In this document: positions 34,999-38,595 of the stretch, piece after piece
How positions within the stretch are numbered: position 1 is the stretch's first letter
Layout: each line of letters opens with the position of its first letter
Origin: Paenibacillus luteus
GTDB taxonomy: Bacteria; Bacillota; Bacilli; Paenibacillales; Paenibacillaceae
Direction: 5' to 3'
Assembly: GCF_006542765.1 (NCBI RefSeq)
Contig: NZ_SKCD01000041.1
Coordinates: forward strand, 1-38,595
Length of the DNA: 38,595 bases
Notes under the pieces: model-generated
Told to the model about the DNA's origin: nothing
Databases searched by the model: none
The model's input: the letters and a program-made list of their open reading frames with translations, nothing else
Program-made: the position numbers and the translations under genes

Positions 34999-36054
34999 AT
35001 GCTGAAAATAGTCGTTCTGCTCAAACAAACGTTTGACACGGAGGAAAAAATAACGGTAACGCCTGCCGGCATCGATGAAAGGGACACTAAATTTGTCATT
35101 AATCCCTATGACGAATATGCGCTGGAGGAGGCGCTCCGCCAGCGCGAGCTTCATGGCGGAGAGGTGATCTCCGTGAGCTGTGGTCCTGAGCGGACCCAAG
35201 ATGCGCTCCGCACGGCGCTCGCGATCGGAGCCGATGAAGCAATTCGGCTGGATAGCGCCAACGTGCCGGATGACGGTTCATCCGTTGCGGCGGCGCTTGC
35301 CGCTGTCATCCAACCTCTAGCGCCAGATTTGCTGCTGGCCGGATTGTTTGCCGTCGACAGCGGCTCCGGCAGCGTTGCGCTTCAGGTCGCTGAGCGGCTC
35401 CAGCTTCCCCACGCCTCCTCCGCGGTGAAAGTCACGATTCTGCGCGCGGAGGAGCTGGAAGGTTTGGATGGTGAAGGGGCGGCTGGAGGAGGAACAAGCC
35501 GTACTTCTGGGGCAGCAGCATTGGGGGATGGAACAAGCAAATCTTCATCAGTTGCTGACGGAGATGCAAGCATTACATCTGCGGTACCTGCTTCGTCAGG
35601 AGATGGAACCAGCAAATCTCCATCTGCGGCTGACGGAGAAGCAGGCATTACATCTGCGTCTCCTAACGCGCAGAATAACGGAGGAACAAACAACGCCGCT
35701 GCAACGCTTAGCGCGGAACGGTATGCGCTCGTTGAGCGCGATGTTGAAGGCGACACGGAAACCGTCTCCATTCCGCTGCCTGCGCTTATTACTGCACAGC
35801 AGGGATTAAACGAGCCGCGATATCCGTCGCTGCCCGGCATTATGAAAGCCAAGCGCAAGCCGCTGCGCACCGTCACGCTGGAGGAACTGATCAGCAGCGG
35901 TGCGCTCTCGCCTGAAAGCGTTTCTCCACGCACCTCGCGCTCGGAGCTTCTTTCCCCTCCGCCCCGCGCAGCAGGCAAGCGGCTTCCGGGCGCTCCAGCG
36001 GAACAAGCCACGGCTCTCGTCTCCTTGCTGAGAGAGGAAGCGAAGCTGCTATAA
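34999..36054 (+). CDS. etfB: Electron transfer flavoprotein beta subunit with internal insertion
   Basis: EtfB pairs with EtfA to carry electrons from acyl-CoA dehydrogenases. Residues 1-150 are a normal EtfB half (MLKIVVLLKQTFDTEEKI, INPYDEYALEEALR, GADEAIRLD, LLLAGLFAVDSGSGSVALQVAERLQLP). Residues about 239-290 resume the family sequence (ERYALVERDVEGDTETVSIP, LITAQQGLNEPRYPSLPGIM). Between them lies an ~85-residue Gly/Ser/Ala/Thr-rich insertion (about 153-238) absent from ordinary 257-residue EtfB; it contains a 25-residue tandem duplication. Total length is 351. The frame is intact through the insertion. The start at 34999 is chosen because AAGGGAGGG lies 7-8 bp upstream; the ATG at 34963 has no ribosome binding site. 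It is divergent from fadF. The family call is secure; whether the product folds normally is open. Confidence 0.9.
   Translation: MLKIVVLLKQTFDTEEKITVTPAGIDERDTKFVINPYDEYALEEALRQRELHGGEVISVSCGPERTQDALRTALAIGADEAIRLDSANVPDDGSSVAAALAAVIQPLAPDLLLAGLFAVDSGSGSVALQVAERLQLPHASSAVKVTILRAEELEGLDGEGAAGGGTSRTSGAAALGDGTSKSSSVADGDASITSAVPASSGDGTSKSPSAADGEAGITSASPNAQNNGGTNNAAATLSAERYALVERDVEGDTETVSIPLPALITAQQGLNEPRYPSLPGIMKAKRKPLRTVTLEELISSGALSPESVSPRTSRSELLSPPPRAAGKRLPGAPAEQATALVSLLREEAKLL
35524..35673 (+). repeat. 75-bp tandem duplication inside etfB
   Basis: Two adjacent 75-bp units (35524-35598 and 35599-35673) encode GDGTSKSSSVADGDASITSA plus five residues and its close copy starting GDGTSKSPSAADGEAGITSA. 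The period is exactly 25 codons, which keeps the reading frame. A shorter related GGGTSRTS stretch precedes them. Confidence 0.9.
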
Positions 36055-36245
36055 ATCTACGAGTTCATAATTCGTCAGATGCCGGGAAGCAAAGCTTCTA
36101 TAAAGTCAAGTATTCATGATTCTTCCTGAAGTCGGAAAGAACATCAACTTAATATTTAATAAACGATCACATAGTCGGTTCAGCTTGTCGAGCGCTATGC
36201 CGTGTAGATATAAAACAAAAGAGTAACAGACTAGTTTTCCCCAAA

Positions 36246-36302
36246 TCTAGGTATACGTATCAATGCTGGGTTTACGCATCAAAGCTGGGTTTACGCACCA
36301 AA
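36246..36302 (+). repeat. Three 19-bp tandem repeats before etfA
   Basis: GCTGGGTTTACGCATCAAA (36265-36283) is followed directly by a copy with one change (36284-36302) and preceded by a degenerate copy (36246-36264). They end about 10 bp before the AGAGGAG ribosome binding site of etfA. The rest of 36055-36245 is AT-rich with no gene or clear terminator. Confidence 0.85.
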
Positions 36303-36326
36303 GATAGGTGAGAGGAGCTGCATCCC

Positions 36327-37319
36327 ATGTCCAAAACGATTCTCGTATTCGCCGAAAGCCGGGACGGCTCCCTGCGCCGCGTAGCGCTGGAATCGCTCGG
36401 CGCCGCACGTCTGCTTGCAGGCAAGGATGGCGCTGTGCATGCCGTCCTTGCCTGCCACGGAGGCGCGGCGGAAGAAGCCGCCGCGCTAATCGCGCGGGGC
36501 GCGGACGTCGTGCATATCGCCGACGATCCGGCCCTTCGCGCCTTCGCGCCCGAGGCGTACATCGCCGCCCTGGGCGCAGCCATGGCTGCGGTGCAGCCGG
36601 ACGCGCTGTTGCTCGGCCACACCGCTATGGGGCGCGAGCTCGCGCCCCGAGTGGCCGCAGCCTATGGCGCCGGCCACATCGCCGACGTCACCGCCATCGA
36701 AGCCTCTAGCGATGGCGGCGACGTCGGCTTCATTCGCCCGCTCTACGCCGGCAAGGCGTTCGAGCGGCGCAGCTTTGTACCGGGCCACCCGTGGGTCATC
36801 ACGGTGCGCCCGAATAATCTGCCGGCGGCCGAGCCAAGGGACGCCGCCGAGCTGACCGGCACCGTTACGGCTCTGCCGTTCACGGTGCCGCAGCTGTACA
36901 CCGCCGTGCGCAGCCTTGTGCGCCGCGCCGGCGGCCAGCTTGATCTCGCCGAAGCCGACGTCGTCGTATCCGGCGGGCGAGGCGTGCGCAGCGCGGCTGG
37001 CTTCGCGCCGCTGCAAGCGATGGCTGCCGCGCTTGGCGGCGCAGTCGGCGCCTCGCGCGGCGCGTGCGATGCGGGCTACTGCGATTACGCCCTGCAAATC
37101 GGGCAGACCGGCAAGGTTGTGACGCCGCAGCTGTACATCGCCTGCGGCATCAGCGGCGCCATCCAGCATCTGGCCGGCATGAGCCAATCGCGCGTCATTG
37201 TTGCCATTAACAAAGATCCTGACGCCCCGATATTTGGCGTAGCCGACTATGGCATCGTTGGCGATCTGTTCGAGGTCGTGCCCCTCTTAACCACCGAGCT
37301 GCAGCGCGAGCGAGCTTAG
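36327..37319 (+). CDS. etfA: Electron transfer flavoprotein alpha subunit
   Basis: A 330-residue EtfA. The N-terminal alpha/beta domain starts SKTILVFAESRDGSLRRVAL and includes DALLLGHTAMGRELAPRVA. The C-terminal FAD-binding domain is nearly canonical: VVSGGRGV, LGGAVGASRGACDAGY, IGQTGKVVTPQLYIACGISG, AIQHLAGMSQS and AINKDPDAPIFGVADYGIVG. It holds the FAD that accepts electrons from acyl-CoA dehydrogenase. AGAGGAG is about 10 bp before the ATG. GC content is near 70%, much higher than the AT-rich DNA on both sides. It sits 272 bp after etfB, whereas etfB and etfA usually abut. Confidence 0.95.
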   Translation: MSKTILVFAESRDGSLRRVALESLGAARLLAGKDGAVHAVLACHGGAAEEAAALIARGADVVHIADDPALRAFAPEAYIAALGAAMAAVQPDALLLGHTAMGRELAPRVAAAYGAGHIADVTAIEASSDGGDVGFIRPLYAGKAFERRSFVPGHPWVITVRPNNLPAAEPRDAAELTGTVTALPFTVPQLYTAVRSLVRRAGGQLDLAEADVVVSGGRGVRSAAGFAPLQAMAAALGGAVGASRGACDAGYCDYALQIGQTGKVVTPQLYIACGISGAIQHLAGMSQSRVIVAINKDPDAPIFGVADYGIVGDLFEVVPLLTTELQRERA

Positions 37320-37426
37320 TTGCTTTCTATAGTCATTCTTACAAAACATGCTTATAATTATCACCCAAACAATACCCAGCTCATATTGCACTGTGTCACT
37401 ACACAATTGCCTTAACATCTTATAAA

Positions 37427-37561
37427 TTAGATGGAATTTATACCGCTAAAAATGTTCATTTCGATGCAAACTTGAATTAAGTGGAAATAACACCATTAAT
37501 CCATCCCTTATTCATCGATTCCGCGCGAATTATACAAATTAAAGGGAAAAATTCCATCTAT
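37427..37561. repeat. Three copies of a 23-bp motif, two direct and one inverted
   Basis: A motif beginning TTAGATGGAATTTATACC lies at 37427-37449. A direct copy, TTAAGTGGAAATAACACC..., is at 37477-37499, 50 bp on. An inverted copy is at 37539-37561. The outer pair forms a 12-bp perfect inverted repeat (TAGATGGAATTT at 37428-37439 and AAATTCCATCTA at 37549-37560). It resembles dispersed intergenic repeats I associate with Paenibacillus genomes, from memory only. Confidence 0.7.
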
Positions 37562-37712
37562 ATATGTTCAACTAATAATTTTAGACTTAATGAGTTTCTG
37601 AAAGCAGGATTCCATAAGGACGCACAGTAGGTCAATGATAGTCCATTTATAATTGAAAATTTCCTCCATAAATAATCGTGGATCATACTCCCATCTTCAA
37701 ACAAATCTACCT

Positions 37713-38005
37713 CAGCGGCTTCAAACGGGCAACTTGTAGCTGGGTTTTGGAGATATAGATCTAATTTTTAGATCTAATCTGGTGCAAATAGTCGAATTGG
37801 ATGAAATAGGTCTAAAAAATAGATCTAATCTAGCCCAGCGGCTTCAACTGGGCAGCTTATGGCTGAATTTTGGAGAAATAGATCTAATTTTTAGATCTAA
37901 TCTGGCTCAAATAGCCGAAATGGATGAAATAGGTCTAAAAAATAGATCTAATCTACCTCAGCGGCTTCAAATGGGCAGCTTATGGCTGGGTTTTGGAGAT
38001 TTAGA
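37713..38005. repeat. 123-bp tandem repeat, about 2.4 copies, with AGATCT palindromes
   Basis: Units begin CAGCGGCTTCAA at 37713, 37836 and 37959, an exact 123-bp period; the third is truncated after about 47 bp. Each full unit contains a 21-bp palindrome with arms TAGATCTAA and TTAGATCTA around TTT (first at 37756-37776), then a related TCTAAAAAATAGATCT. Units are about 90% identical. The period equals 41 codons. Confidence 0.9.
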
Positions 38006-38337
38006 TAAGTTGAACGAAAAAATAAAGTATATTCGAAGCGAGAAGATCGTTCTGGAGAAACGAAGTGTTCGCCCTTGTAGCCGGATTCTTACCTTAAAAT
38101 GTATTAGCCAATCAAAGAATCTCGTTACAACCGCGACCCTAAAGAATGATCTACTCGCGCAGCGACCAACATGAAAAACTTTAGTTGAACTTATATAAAT
38201 CATACGATGCCATTTTATAAACGAATTTACATCAGACAACATCAACAGATTATAATTTGGGATATTTCAGATGTTTTCTTTGAATGGTTAAGCTATCATT
38301 TTTAGGAATAAAACTAAGAGCCATACAGATTTGTTTT

Positions 38338-38440
38338 GTGTTTTTCGTGTTTTTCGTGTTTTTCGTGTTTTTCGTGTTTTTGGTGTACTTGGTGTTTTTG
38401 CTGTTTTTAATGTTCTTGCTGTTCTTGCTGTTCTTTTTGT
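38338..38440. repeat. 9-bp microsatellite (GTGTTTTTC), decaying rightward
   Basis: About five near-perfect copies of GTGTTTTTC are followed by six or so degenerate units (GTGTACTTG, CTGTTCTTG types). On one strand this reads Val-Phe-Phe, on the other Lys-Asn-Thr. Neither frame has a credible start context. Confidence 0.9.
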
Positions 38441-38482
38441 TATACATGTTCTTCATAACGTCCTTCTAATCTCGAAGGGGTA

Positions 38483-38595
38483 GTGGGGCTTGTGGGGCTT
38501 GTGGGGCTTGTGGGGCTTGTGGGGCTTGTGGGGCTTGTGGGGCTTGTGGGGCTTGTGGGGCTTGTGGGGCTTGTGGGGCTTGTGGGGCTTGTGGG
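38483..38595. repeat. 9-bp microsatellite (GTGGGGCTT), at least 12.5 perfect copies
   Basis: Perfect head-to-tail copies of GTGGGGCTT run from 38483 to the last base of the window. All six frames are open through it. The array continues beyond the edge or marks an assembly break. Confidence 0.95.

Larger units (their letters stand above)
37320..38595. other. Gene-free, repeat-rich 1.3-kb region
   Basis: No gene can be supported. A 130-codon frame (37782-38174) has no ribosome binding site and owes its openness to the 123-bp repeat. The frames at 38250-38456 and 38284-38469 are products of the 9-bp microsatellite. The region holds four different repeat families, listed separately. No terminator for etfA is obvious. 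Confidence 0.6.

Noticed and set aside
35382..36011. 209-codon minus-strand frame opposite etfB
   Set aside because: Mirror of the etfB insertion and flanks; EtfB motifs fix the plus strand as coding.
36486..37187. 233-codon minus-strand frame opposite etfA
   Set aside because: Shadow of a 70% GC gene in which stop codons are rare; etfA itself is unmistakable.
37782..38174. 130-codon frame across the 123-bp repeat
   Set aside because: No ribosome binding site or promoter; openness follows from the 123-bp (41-codon) period. Kept only as a repeat finding.
38250..38469. Opposed low-complexity frames (Asn-Thr-Lys repeats on minus, Val-Phe-Phe on plus)
   Set aside because: Both are translations of the same 9-bp microsatellite with no initiation signals.
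37713..38595. CRISPR array
   Set aside because: Repeats are head-to-tail without unique spacers of regular length, and no cas gene is present.

Overview
The window looks like chromosome from a Paenibacillus-type Gram-positive bacterium (Paenibacillaceae). The grounds are a giant secreted protein with three C-terminal S-layer-homology (SLH) repeats, an ATPase-less LplA/LplB/LplC-type sugar ABC transporter beside a membrane-anchored AraC regulator, B. subtilis-like fatty-acid oxidation genes, strong GGAGG ribosome binding sites and CcpA-type cre sites. This assignment is inferred from gene content; no rRNA or other phylogenetic marker is present, and I see no tRNA, rRNA or CRISPR array.

Region by region. 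(1) 1-2600 is AT-rich and carries one TTG-initiated AIPR-family (abortive infection/phage resistance) gene. Its right border falls inside a sulfurtransferase gene that keeps only its 5' half and also has a frameshift, so this looks like an acquired defence segment. (2) 2.6-5.2 kb holds the sulfurtransferase remnant, an alpha/beta hydrolase and a one-chain fusion of a four-helix cytochrome b and a sulfite-oxidase-type molybdopterin domain. (3) 5.3-22.5 kb is a carbohydrate locus. It has a 2802-residue SLH-anchored protein with two GH43 domains, a solute-binding lipoprotein, two permeases and a GH42 beta-galactosidase on the minus strand, with a divergent Cache-like/AraC transmembrane regulator. 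Domain content suggests beta-1,3/1,6-galactan (arabinogalactan) use: trimming at the cell surface, import of galacto-oligosaccharides, then intracellular GH42 cleavage. (4) 22.6-24.5 kb has a stand-alone methionine aminopeptidase and two tiny hypothetical genes with good promoters or terminators. (5) 24.5-37.3 kb is a nearly complete fatty-acid beta-oxidation module. Minus strand, in transcription order: fadF, fadN, fadA, fadE, acyl-CoA ligase, hotdog thioesterase. Plus strand, divergent: etfB and etfA. A cre-like site sits between the two units. EtfB carries a roughly 85-residue low-complexity insertion with a 25-residue tandem duplication. (6) 37.3-38.6 kb is gene-free and made largely of repeats: three copies of a 23-bp motif, a 123-bp tandem repeat with BglII-like palindromes, and two 9-bp microsatellites, one of which runs off the window edge.

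The strongest candidates for something new are the dual-GH43 surface enzyme, whose second catalytic domain has changed pocket residues, the interrupted EtfB, and the stacked repeat families at the right end.
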